From the NCBI GenBank assembly GCA_964487285.1, contig CAZAPZ010000018.1, positions 1-20,908 on the forward strand: a stretch of 20,908 nt of DNA, read 5' to 3'. Within the stretch, counting starts at the first letter, position 1; every line of letters starts with the position of its first letter. Both the position numbers and the translations under genes were made by a program. Under the pieces are notes generated by a model. The model searched no databases. It was not told where the DNA came from and was given only the letters and a program-made list of their open reading frames with translations. Below are positions 8,675-16,281 of the stretch, piece after piece. Origin of the DNA: CAZAPZ01 sp964487285 (lineage in GTDB: Bacteria; Campylobacterota_A; Desulfurellia; JAADFJ01).

Positions 8675-10791
8675 CTTGAAAAACCGCACGATTTGCAGAC
8701 TGCACATCCTTCAATAAATTCAAGTATTCCGCCGCATTCAGGGCACTCTTCATCATAAATAACAGCGTTGTCCGTTTTCGGTTTATTGGCCTTGCCATCC
8801 ATAAAATGATCTTTCATGATTTTGGCAATAGCATCCGGTACAGATTGTATAAGTCTGCCATTATCCCAAACGGGTTGGCCTCCTTTAATATTCAGTAGTG
8901 TCATAACAATTTTTTTCAGTGGAACACCTGTCTGCAGCCCGATTGATATTAGTCTTCCCATAGCTTCCGACAATGCCGATGTATCGCTTCCCGCTTTACC
9001 TATATTTGTAAATAACTCAATCGGGTTATTATTGCTATCGGTATTAACCGTTACATAAAGGAAGCCCCTTCCGGTTCTCAGTTTCTCTGTGAAACCATGA
9101 AGTATCTTCGGCCTCTCTTTATTTGATGTATTAGTCAATACCTGTACGCTTCTTGAGCCGTCCCGATAAACAGTTAATCCTTTACATCCCGAGCTATACG
9201 CCAGCTGATATGCATTTTTTACATCGTCAACGGTTGCGCTGTTAGGCATATTGATAGTCTTAGACACGGCATTTTCTATATGTTTTTGGAATGCCGCCTG
9301 TATATTTATATGATCTGAAACGCTGCAATCGTTTGCCGTAACAAACAATTCTCTAAGGCTATCGGGCAAAATGGATGTATCGCCGTTATGTTTAATCTGT
9401 TCAAGCAGCTCCGCGTAACTGCTGCTTAGTTCTTTTTCAAGCTGTTTGTTAATGTAGTAAAGTTTTTTACCATCCAGCACATTTTTAACATAAGCTAACG
9501 AAAAGTTCGGTTCTATGCCGCTTGATGTGTCGGCAATCATGGAGATTGTTCCGGTAGGAGCAATTGTTGTAACTGTAATATTTCTCCTTTTCACTCCCTC
9601 TTTTGCCCATTTGGAATTTTCCCAGTTTGGAAATACTCCCCTTATATCAGACAGTTCCGCCGACTTACTTCCAGCTTCATCATTTATAAACTTCATAACG
9701 GATTCAGCCTGCAGAGTAGCAGCATCAGAGTTATAAGAGATATTCATTTGAATAAGCATATCGGCAAAACCCATGACTCCAAGACCTATTTTCCTATTTG
9801 ATTTTGTTACTTCGTCAATTTCTTTTAAGGGGTATTTATTCATGTCAATTACATTATCAAGAAAATGGACTGCAGTATGCACGGTTGATCTCAGTCTAGC
9901 GTAATCAATTTTCCCTTTTTTGACAAAATTAGCGAGGTTTATAGAGCCGAGATTGCACGATTCATATGGAAGCAGCGGCTGTTCTCCGCATGGGTTAGTG
10001 GCTTCAATCTTCTCATCAATTGGGTTGTAAGCATTTATTCTGTCAATAAAAATAATTCCGGGCTCTCCATTTTTCCATGCATTGTCAGCTATTTTATCTA
10101 ATATCTTGCGAGCTGAAATCTTTTTTACCGATTTACCCGTTCTCGGATTTATAAGATCATACTCTTGGTCCTCTTCAAGTCTATTCATAAACTCGTCTGT
10201 TATACCTACTGAAATATTGAAGTTTGCTATTTCGCCCTCTTTGGTTTTGCAATCTATGAAATCTTCAATGTCAGGATGATCAACACGAAGAATTCCCATA
10301 TTTGCTCCCCGCCTTGTTCCGCCCTGTTTCACTGCTTCGGTAGCAGCATTAAACACCTTCATAAACGAAATAGGACCTGATGAAACACCCATTGTAGATT
10401 TAACAAGATCCCCGTTAGGGCGAAGTCTTGAAAAGGAAAAACCGGTTCCGCCGCCGGATTGATGTATGAGGGCGGCGTATTTTACCGCATTAAAGATGCT
10501 TGCCATAGAATCTTCAACAGGCAAAACGAAACATGCGGAAAGCTGCTGAAGTTCCCTTCCTGCATTCATCAGCGTAGGAGAGTTTGGAAGAAAATCCAAG
10601 TTGTCCATCATCTTGTAAAACATAGCTTCGGAATTTTTGGCGTCTTGTTTATATGCAATGTCGGCATGGGCAATATTTTTTGCCACACGCTTTAGCATAT
10701 CCTCCGGTTTCTCGGTAGCATTTCCATCGGCGTCCCTTTTTAGATAACGACTTTTCAAGACAGTTAATGAATTTTCTGATAATTTCACCAT
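8665..10791 (-). CDS. nrdJ: Adenosylcobalamin-dependent (class II) ribonucleotide reductase
   Basis: Converts ribonucleotides to deoxyribonucleotides using adenosylcobalamin to generate the active-site thiyl radical, so it works with or without oxygen. The 708 residues begin with the typical LSENSLTVLKSRYL segment and have no N-terminal ATP-cone, so dATP activity control through that domain is absent. Visible active-site features are C87 in QLSACFV and the NPCGE loop (N266, thiyl C268, E270). The second redox cysteine is C279 in ESCNLGS, the spacing expected for this class. TIAPTGTISMIADTSSGIEPNF lies further on. The C-terminus is a cysteine-rich tail (C683, C686, C696, C699, C702, C707) that matches the zinc-binding and disulfide-shuttling tail of class II enzymes. 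A strong GGGAG five bases before the ATG fixes the start. It lies seven bases after the lipoprotein gene and may overlap tyrS. Confidence 0.96.
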   Translation of the reverse strand: MVKLSENSLTVLKSRYLKRDADGNATEKPEDMLKRVAKNIAHADIAYKQDAKNSEAMFYKMMDNLDFLPNSPTLMNAGRELQQLSACFVLPVEDSMASIFNAVKYAALIHQSGGGTGFSFSRLRPNGDLVKSTMGVSSGPISFMKVFNAATEAVKQGGTRRGANMGILRVDHPDIEDFIDCKTKEGEIANFNISVGITDEFMNRLEEDQEYDLINPRTGKSVKKISARKILDKIADNAWKNGEPGIIFIDRINAYNPIDEKIEATNPCGEQPLLPYESCNLGSINLANFVKKGKIDYARLRSTVHTAVHFLDNVIDMNKYPLKEIDEVTKSNRKIGLGVMGFADMLIQMNISYNSDAATLQAESVMKFINDEAGSKSAELSDIRGVFPNWENSKWAKEGVKRRNITVTTIAPTGTISMIADTSSGIEPNFSLAYVKNVLDGKKLYYINKQLEKELSSSYAELLEQIKHNGDTSILPDSLRELFVTANDCSVSDHINIQAAFQKHIENAVSKTINMPNSATVDDVKNAYQLAYSSGCKGLTVYRDGSRSVQVLTNTSNKERPKILHGFTEKLRTGRGFLYVTVNTDSNNNPIELFTNIGKAGSDTSALSEAMGRLISIGLQTGVPLKKIVMTLLNIKGGQPVWDNGRLIQSVPDAIAKIMKDHFMDGKANKPKTDNAVIYDEECPECGGILEFIEGCAVCKSCGFSRCS

Positions 10792-10798
10792 GTGCTCC

Positions 10799-10984
10799 CT
10801 ATTTTTTATTTATTACAGGCTTCGGTTTTTCACCGGGAGCCTTTTTTGTTATATTGATTCTATAGCCTGCTTCATGAGCTTCATATCCCGCAGCTGCGCC
10901 GGCTGCGCCGACAACGGCAATGCATCCGCTTAATAATGGCAGTATCATAAATAACAATATAGCTAACAGCCCGATCTTACGCAT
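10799..10984 (-). CDS. Small glycine/alanine-rich lipoprotein of unknown function
   Basis: Predicted 61-residue secreted lipoprotein. Residues 1-20 form a signal peptide (Met-Arg-Lys, then a long hydrophobic stretch) ending in a lipobox LLSGC, with the lipidated cysteine at position 21. The mature part begins with a glycine/alanine-rich stretch (VVGAAGAAAGYEAHEAGY) resembling a short glycine-zipper, and ends in a basic, proline-rich tail. The frame is open further upstream to 11026, but the start at 10984 is much better. It has AAGGAGAT at proper spacing, begins one base after the purB stop, and gives a clean signal peptide. It sits between purB and nrdJ with minimal gaps, so it is co-transcribed with cytoplasmic enzymes and the context gives no functional clue. 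I do not recognise a named family. Confidence 0.8.
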   Translation of the reverse strand: MRKIGLLAILLFMILPLLSGCIAVVGAAGAAAGYEAHEAGYRINITKKAPGEKPKPVINKK

Positions 10985-10985
10985 T

Positions 10986-12272
10986 TTACATCTCCTTAAA
11001 AACATTTTGGAATATGTAATCAACATGTTTTAAATGACTCAGCGGATCAAAAGCGGCTTCAATCTCATCATTGCTTATGAACTGTTTTATCTGTTCATCG
11101 CGCATAATATTCTGCTTAAAATTATTCCCGTTCATAGCATCTTTCTGAACCCATCTGTAAGCATTTTCTCTATCCGCTCCTTTGTCAATAAGTTTCAGTA
11201 AGATTGATTGAGAATAGATAAGACCGTTTGTAATGTTGAGGTTTTTTTTCATATTTTCCTCATATATAACAATATTAGATACTATATCGTTGAGTCTATT
11301 AAGCATAAAATCAATTAAAATTGAGCTGTCCGGCATTACTATTCGCTCTGCGGATGAATGACTTATGTCTCTTTCATGCCAGAGCGCAACATTGTCAAGC
11401 CCAACCATTGCGTTAGCCTTAACAACCCTTGATAAACCGCATAGATTTTCTGATAAAACCGGATTTTTCTTATGCGGCATTGCAGAAGAGCCTTTTTGGC
11501 CTTTGTGAAAAAATTCAGCTGCTTCGGCAACTTCAGTTCTTGAAAAATGTCTTATCTGAGTGGCTATCTTTTCAATCGAGGCTGCTATTATAGCAAGTGT
11601 ACATAGATAATCCGCAAATCGGTCACGCTGAATTATCTGATTGGATATTGCCGCAGGCAAAATATGTAAGATTTTACATGCCTTTTCTTCAACAGCAGGC
11701 GATAGATGTGCATAAGTTCCGGCGGCTCCTGAAATTTTACCTACCGCACAGATTTTTCTTAATCTTTTTATACGGGAACGGTTGCGCAGCATATCCGAAT
11801 ACCACAGTGCAAAAACAAGCCCAAGACTTATCGGTTCGGCATGCATGCCATGAGTTCTTCCTACCATAGGAGTCATTTTGTATCTGTACGCCTGCTTTTT
11901 AAGTGATATAAGGAGTTTGTCAATATCCGAGTCAATAATGTCAACGCTTTGAGAGATGACTATAGCATTGGCGGTATCTATTGTGTCGGAACTGGTCATT
12001 CCATAATGAATCAGCCTCCCCTCATCACCAAGATTTTCTCTTATTGATGTTAAAAACGCTATCACATCATGGCGCGTTTCTTTCTCAATTTCATCTATAC
12101 GATTAATTGAAAATTTTGCACCTTTTTTTATCTTTTCGTAATCATTCCTGGTGATAATTCCAAGTTCCGATTCCGCTTCAAGCGCAGCAAGCTCAACATC
12201 AAGCCATGCATTATAACGATTTTCTCTGCTCCAAACAAATTTCATCTTTTCCGAACTATAGCGTTCTATCAT
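10986..12272 (-). CDS. purB: Adenylosuccinate lyase
   Basis: Catalyses two fumarate-releasing steps of purine synthesis: SAICAR to AICAR, and adenylosuccinate to AMP. The 428 residues fit the bacterial family. Conserved histidines are H68 in TRHDVIAFL, H89 in LIHYGMTSSD and H141 in GRTHGMHAEP. The fumarase/aspartase superfamily signature GSSAMPHKKNP at residues 261-271 carries the catalytic serine loop. The start is supported by a GGAG six bases upstream of the ATG and by the typical N-terminus MIERYSSEKMKFVWS. It heads the run purB, lipoprotein, nrdJ, tyrS, coaX, and the lipoprotein gene starts one base after its stop. An 82-base gap from the RNase G gene contains a possible promoter. Confidence 0.97.
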   Translation of the reverse strand: MIERYSSEKMKFVWSRENRYNAWLDVELAALEAESELGIITRNDYEKIKKGAKFSINRIDEIEKETRHDVIAFLTSIRENLGDEGRLIHYGMTSSDTIDTANAIVISQSVDIIDSDIDKLLISLKKQAYRYKMTPMVGRTHGMHAEPISLGLVFALWYSDMLRNRSRIKRLRKICAVGKISGAAGTYAHLSPAVEEKACKILHILPAAISNQIIQRDRFADYLCTLAIIAASIEKIATQIRHFSRTEVAEAAEFFHKGQKGSSAMPHKKNPVLSENLCGLSRVVKANAMVGLDNVALWHERDISHSSAERIVMPDSSILIDFMLNRLNDIVSNIVIYEENMKKNLNITNGLIYSQSILLKLIDKGADRENAYRWVQKDAMNGNNFKQNIMRDEQIKQFISNDEIEAAFDPLSHLKHVDYIFQNVFKEM

Positions 12273-12304
12273 TTTATCTCCATTAAAATTGTTATTAAAA
12301 AGAT

Positions 12305-12333
12305 TTTATAAGAAAATGCCTTCCAAGCATTAA
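12305..12333 (-). promoter_or_regulatory. Candidate promoter for purB, overlapping a small hairpin
   Basis: On the minus strand TATAAA (12310-12305) sits 17 bases after TTAATG (12333-12328), upstream of purB. The -10 is a good match and the -35 is weak. A 7-bp stem with one G-T wobble and a 3-base loop (12315-12331) fills the spacer and is followed by TTCTT. It could instead act as a weak terminator for the RNase G gene. Confidence 0.35.
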
Positions 12334-12354
12334 ACTCTCTTGAATTCTTTTTTC

Positions 12355-13797
12355 TCATGTTTCCACATAAAACTTTTCCTTCAATCGATCATTTACCTTT
12401 GTAGTAACATTCCTGATATTTTGATCCGAGATTAGTTTTGCCGAAGCTTTTGGAGCTTCAACTATAATCTCTTTGTTCGGATATCTCAACCTAACCTCCA
12501 TAATTTTCTCATAAATATCCATTGCGGTAATATCCGGTGATTTAAGCCGTCCCGAACCCTTACAAATAGGACACTCCGTCGTTGTTGTCATTGATAATGA
12601 TCCGGTCGCAGACTTTCTGGTCATTTCAACAAGACCGATCGAAGATATTGTACTCACATGACACTTCAGACGATCATCCGACATTAATTCTCTCAGATTA
12701 TTTACGACAATCTTTTTGTGTAATTCATCAACCATATCTATAAAGTCTATAACAATGATTCCTCCGAGATTACGCAGTTTCACCTGCTTTGCTATCAAGT
12801 CACACGCTTCCATATTGGTTTTGAAAATTGTATCCTCAAGCGACTTACCGGTTGTTTTTCCGCTGTTTACATCAATTGCAACAAGAGCTTCGGTTTCTTC
12901 AATTACGATGCTGCCTCCGGATTTAAGCGATAGTCTTTTATTGTACAGCTCCGGTATATGTTTTGAAACATCATAAGCATCGAAAATAGGTGTTGGTTCG
13001 TTAAATAATTTAACATCGGCATCAAGCCAGTTTAATCTCATAATTTGATCGTATACGGCTTTATTATCGACAAGGATCTCACTTATACGCTCGTCGTTAT
13101 CACGAAGTGATTTTACTACAAAACTATCTTCTCTGTAAAGCAGCGCAGGAGCGGAACTGTCCAAAGAATTGATTTTTACGGCATTGTATATCTTGATGCA
13201 CTTTTGTATATCCATAACGATCATATCGTTTGTTGCCGCAGAAGATGCCGTTCTTGCTATTATGCCAAGACCATTCTTCTGATATTTAAAAAGCAGATCA
13301 TGAAGCTCCTTTCTTCTTTCCTGATCTTTTATTCTCTTAGAAACACCTATTTTCGATGTTTTAGGAAGAAGAGCCACATATCTGCCGGGAATTGTTAGAT
13401 ATGTTGATACTCTGTGTCCTTTATTAAGCGATTTAGCCTTAACCACCTGAACAATTACAGGTTGTCCGACATTCACAACATCTTTAATATGAAGCGGTCT
13501 GCCAAAGCTGTCTTTTTTGAATGTGAGAAATCTTTTTTCATCATAATGCGAGAGTGGAAAAAGATAAAAATCATCAGCTGTAATATAAAGATCCGATGTG
13601 CATAAAAAAGCATCTCTGCCTATACCTATGTCAACGAATGCCGCTTCCATACTCGAAACAATATTTGTCACGATGCCTTTGTAAATATTTCCTTCCATAT
13701 TTTCAAATGAATGGACTTTATATCTTATAAGTTCACCATCTTCAACCACAGCAATTCTCGTAGCAAACGGATTTGCATTCACAATTATTTTTGCCAT
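12355..13797 (-). CDS. rng: Ribonuclease G (RNase E/G family endoribonuclease)
   Basis: Single-strand endoribonuclease that, in studied bacteria, matures the 16S rRNA 5' end and degrades mRNA. The 480 residues match RNase G rather than RNase E, since the long unstructured scaffold C-terminus is absent. An N-terminal S1 RNA-binding domain spans about residues 36-125 (GNIYKGIVTNI, AAFVDIGIGRDAFL). The DNase I-like catalytic part has magnesium-binding aspartates at D309 (AIDVNSGK) and D351 (IVIDFIDM). A CPxCxGSG zinc-link motif with C409 and C412 supports dimer or tetramer formation. The start codon has a GGGGGA four bases upstream. It lies 15 bases after the pseudouridine synthase gene, so the two are probably one transcript. 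No membrane anchor is visible. Confidence 0.95.
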   Translation of the reverse strand: MAKIIVNANPFATRIAVVEDGELIRYKVHSFENMEGNIYKGIVTNIVSSMEAAFVDIGIGRDAFLCTSDLYITADDFYLFPLSHYDEKRFLTFKKDSFGRPLHIKDVVNVGQPVIVQVVKAKSLNKGHRVSTYLTIPGRYVALLPKTSKIGVSKRIKDQERRKELHDLLFKYQKNGLGIIARTASSAATNDMIVMDIQKCIKIYNAVKINSLDSSAPALLYREDSFVVKSLRDNDERISEILVDNKAVYDQIMRLNWLDADVKLFNEPTPIFDAYDVSKHIPELYNKRLSLKSGGSIVIEETEALVAIDVNSGKTTGKSLEDTIFKTNMEACDLIAKQVKLRNLGGIIVIDFIDMVDELHKKIVVNNLRELMSDDRLKCHVSTISSIGLVEMTRKSATGSLSMTTTTECPICKGSGRLKSPDITAMDIYEKIMEVRLRYPNKEIIVEAPKASAKLISDQNIRNVTTKVNDRLKEKFYVET

Positions 13798-13812
13798 TAT
13801 TCCCCCGTAATA

Positions 13813-14535
13813 CTAAAGACCGTTTTGCAAGTCTTTGATCTCACTTTTTGCAAGCTTTCTATGCCGTCCGTTTTTTAAGTTCCCCAAAAGAATATTTTTA
13901 TACCTTATCCGCTCCAACGACAAAACTTTTGCTCCGGTGCTTTCAATCATTTTTCGTATCTCTCTATTTCTCCCTTCATGAAGCGTCATTGACAGCAACT
14001 GGCTATTATCAGTCCGATTCATTTTTTTTGCAACCCTTCCCCTTTTTATAATGCAATGTGCCGTTTGCTTTCCATCAATTTCAACCCCGTTTCTCAAACG
14101 ATTAAGTATCTCATTTGTTAGATATTTATCTATCCTAACAAGATACTCTTTCTGAATCTCGTATTTAGGATGCATTAGTTTATACATAAGACTGCCGTCA
14201 TTTGTAATTATCAAAAGTCCCGATGACATAAAATCGAGTCTTCCCACAGGAACAACTCTTGACTTCTCTCTAAAAAAATCGGCTACCGTCCTTCTGCCTT
14301 GATCATCTATCATAGTTGTTATGACTCTTATCGGTTTGTTGAATGCATAATATTGATATTCTTTTTTGACGGCTTTTTTCCCAAGAAAGGTTATAACATC
14401 GTTACTTACAAAATATCCGCTCTCTTTCACAACTTTTCCATTCACTTTAACCATTCCGTTTAATATTGCAGATAAGAGTTTTCTTCTGCTAAAGAGACCG
14501 CATTTGACAAGATAATGAAGGAGTTTTTCAGCCAT
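13813..14535 (-). CDS. RsuA/RluB-family rRNA pseudouridine synthase
   Basis: Isomerises uridine to pseudouridine in rRNA. Residues 1-48 form an S4 RNA-binding domain (FSRRKLLSAILNGMVKVNGKVV). The catalytic domain has the signature GRLDFMSSGLLIITNDG with catalytic D101. It continues with KEYLVRID and the NREIRKMIESTGAKVLSLERIRY segment characteristic of the RsuA/RluB/RluE/RluF group. At 240 residues it is of normal length for RluB-like enzymes of low-complexity genomes. The exact target (16S versus large-subunit rRNA) cannot be decided from sequence, though resemblance to RluB is more likely. It heads the leftward block, 15 bases before the RNase G gene and divergent from nnr. The ATG has no Shine-Dalgarno sequence. 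A perfect 6-bp hairpin lies 25 bases upstream. Confidence 0.92.
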   Translation of the reverse strand: MAEKLLHYLVKCGLFSRRKLLSAILNGMVKVNGKVVKESGYFVSNDVITFLGKKAVKKEYQYYAFNKPIRVITTMIDDQGRRTVADFFREKSRVVPVGRLDFMSSGLLIITNDGSLMYKLMHPKYEIQKEYLVRIDKYLTNEILNRLRNGVEIDGKQTAHCIIKRGRVAKKMNRTDNSQLLSMTLHEGRNREIRKMIESTGAKVLSLERIRYKNILLGNLKNGRHRKLAKSEIKDLQNGL

Positions 14536-14559
14536 AGCTTGTTAGACGGTTTGGCAGCG

Positions 14560-14575
14560 GCAACTTTTTAGTTGC
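14560..14575. repeat. Perfect hairpin GCAACT-TTTT-AGTTGC in the divergent intergenic region
   Basis: A perfect 6-bp inverted repeat with a four-base loop lies 25 bases upstream of the pseudouridine synthase ATG, in what would be its leader or promoter. No T-run follows on either strand, so it is not a typical terminator. It may be a leader stem or a regulator site, and could also be chance. Confidence 0.45.
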
Positions 14576-14607
14576 ATCGGTAACTATATTACGAATATTT
14601 CCTTGAC

Positions 14608-14636
14608 TTAACATACTATAAATGTTAGCTTATGGT
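14608..14636 (+). promoter_or_regulatory. Candidate sigma-70 promoter for nnr
   Basis: TTAACA (14608-14613) and TATGGT (14631-14636) are separated by exactly 17 bases. They match the consensus hexamers at five of six and four of six positions. Transcription would begin near 14643, leaving a short leader containing the GGAG at 14651-14654 before the nnr ATG. An inverted repeat TAACAT-N7-ATGTTA (14609-14614 and 14622-14627) overlaps the -35 box and spacer and could be an operator. Confidence 0.5.
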
Positions 14637-14659
14637 AATAAGAAATCAATGGAGATATT

Positions 14660-16180
14660 ATGAGATTGTATTTACCCAAAGATGTAAGAATTATGGACAC
14701 AAATGCAGCGGCAGACGGTATAAATCAAGAAATACTTATGGAAAATGCAGGAAGTGCAACCGCCCGTGTAATATCGAAACTGTTCCCCATAAGTTCGGTG
14801 TTTGCCGCTATAGGATTAGGCCACAACGGAGGCGACGGTCTTGTTGCAGCCCGATATCTTGCAAACTATGGATATTTAGTTAAAGCTTTCGTAATCGACA
14901 AGGATAGAATGGACGATATCGTACTGAAGGAACTTGAACTTGCCGAAAAAAGCGGCGTTGAAATCATGGAAAACGGAAGTTATTTTGACGATCTGAATTC
15001 TTCTGATATTATCATTGATGCAATTTTCGGCACCGGTCTGTCAAGAGAAGTGCGGGGAGACATCGGCCTGCTCATAAGCGATATCAACAGTACGAAAAAG
15101 CCTGTTATAAGCTGTGATATTCCATCTGGTATAAGCGGAGATAGCGGAGCTGTTAACGGTATAGCAATTAATGCCGATGTTACCGTTACATATCAAGCGG
15201 CAAAACCAGGTTTAATGACTTCGCCCGGCTTTAAATATGCAGGAAAAATATTTGTAGAAGATATCGGTATTCCATCGTACATAATAAGACAAATAATGCC
15301 GTATGCATCGTTTGTGGAAAAAAGCCATCTGCCTTCCATTGCCATAAGATCGCCTGACAGTCATAAAGGAAACTTTGGACATCTTCTAATAATAGGAGGT
15401 TCAAAAGGGAAATCCGGAGCTGTGATTATGGCAAGTAGTGCTGCACTTCGTATAGGAACAGGACTTGTAAGCTGCGCAATTCCCGAATCTATAAATACAG
15501 CCTTTGAAACTTCTGTTATTTCAGCAATGAGCATACCGCTGCCCTGTGAAGACGGAGCTTTATCTTACGATGCCATAAGAAGACTGCCTATTTTATTAGA
15601 GAAGAAAACGGCTGCGGCAATAGGTCCGGGGTTATCGGTTACTACTTCAACAAAGGCGCTGCTAAGAAATATCCTCCGAACTTCTGTTACCAAAATCATT
15701 GATGCAGACGGATTGAACAGTACTGACATCAGCCAGCTTAAGAAGCATAACGGCGATTTGATAATAACACCGCACCCGGGAGAATTTGCAAAACTTATAA
15801 ATAAAACGGTAGATGTTGTTCAAAACAATAGAACCGAATTTGCAAAACAGCTATCAAATCATATCAACGGAGTGGTGGTTCTAAAGGGTGCAAGAACCGT
15901 TATAGCGAGCAAAAACAGAATATGGATAAATAGCACTGGAGGGCCTGCGCTTGCCAAAGGAGGAAGCGGAGACTATCTTACCGGAATTATTGCAGGGTTA
16001 TCAGCTCAGGGTATGAAACCTGAAGATGCTGCAGTTCTCGGTGTTTGGATTCATGGAACGGCAGCCGATCTTGCAGAATTGAAATATGGTGCTATATCGG
16101 CTCTTCCAACTGACTTGGATGAATATATAGCGGAGGCGGTGAACGAGATTCAGAAATCGGAAAAGAAAAATCTCTACTAA
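14660..16180 (+). CDS. nnr: Bifunctional NAD(P)HX epimerase and ADP/ATP-dependent dehydratase
   Basis: Repairs damaged, hydrated NADH and NADPH. The N-terminal YjeF_N domain epimerises R- and S-NAD(P)HX, and the C-terminal YjeF_C (ribokinase-like) domain dehydrates the S-form using a nucleotide cofactor. The 506 residues contain both. In the N-domain NAAADGINQEILMENAG is followed by the NGGDG motif (56-60) and DAIFGTGLSREVRG. In the C-domain FGHLLIIGGSKGKSGA, AIGPGLS, DADGLN, TPHPGEFAKL and VVLKGA precede ALAKGGSGDYLTG with catalytic D438. The start is supported by GGAG six bases before the ATG. It is the first gene of the rightward block, divergent from the pseudouridine synthase gene. ffh follows after 101 bases with its own promoter-like sequence. 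Confidence 0.96.
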   Translation: MRLYLPKDVRIMDTNAAADGINQEILMENAGSATARVISKLFPISSVFAAIGLGHNGGDGLVAARYLANYGYLVKAFVIDKDRMDDIVLKELELAEKSGVEIMENGSYFDDLNSSDIIIDAIFGTGLSREVRGDIGLLISDINSTKKPVISCDIPSGISGDSGAVNGIAINADVTVTYQAAKPGLMTSPGFKYAGKIFVEDIGIPSYIIRQIMPYASFVEKSHLPSIAIRSPDSHKGNFGHLLIIGGSKGKSGAVIMASSAALRIGTGLVSCAIPESINTAFETSVISAMSIPLPCEDGALSYDAIRRLPILLEKKTAAAIGPGLSVTTSTKALLRNILRTSVTKIIDADGLNSTDISQLKKHNGDLIITPHPGEFAKLINKTVDVVQNNRTEFAKQLSNHINGVVVLKGARTVIASKNRIWINSTGGPALAKGGSGDYLTGIIAGLSAQGMKPEDAAVLGVWIHGTAADLAELKYGAISALPTDLDEYIAEAVNEIQKSEKKNLY

Positions 16181-16214
16181 GCTCGCAATATTCGTTTATA
16201 AGGTTAAATCATAA

Positions 16215-16241
16215 ATTCAAATATCTTTCTTGAATATTTTT
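16215..16241 (+). terminator. Weak possible terminator after nnr
   Basis: A 6-bp inverted repeat ATTCAA/TTGAAT (16215-16220 and 16230-16235) with a nine-base loop is followed by ATTTTT. The stem is almost all A-T and the loop is long, so termination would be weak. It sits between the nnr stop and the ffh promoter, where a terminator would make sense. Confidence 0.25.
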
Positions 16242-16244
16242 CGG

Positions 16245-16272
16245 TTGACAAATAAAATATTAAAACTATGCT
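16245..16272 (+). promoter_or_regulatory. Candidate sigma-70 promoter for ffh, very close to the start codon
   Basis: A perfect TTGACA (16245-16250) is followed 16 bases later by TATGCT (16267-16272). The ffh ATG is at 16282, only nine bases after the -10 box. Transcription would start around 16279, giving a leader of about three bases. The only purine-rich element before the ATG, AAGG at 16276-16279, is too close to work as a normal Shine-Dalgarno sequence. Confidence 0.55.
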
Positions 16273-16281
16273 TTTAAGGCT

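Noticed and set aside
12315..12331. Hairpin between the RNase G gene and purB considered as a rho-independent terminator.
   Set aside because: The 7-bp stem includes a G-T wobble, the loop is three bases and the following T-run is only TTCTT. It overlaps a better promoter reading, so I did not call a terminator.
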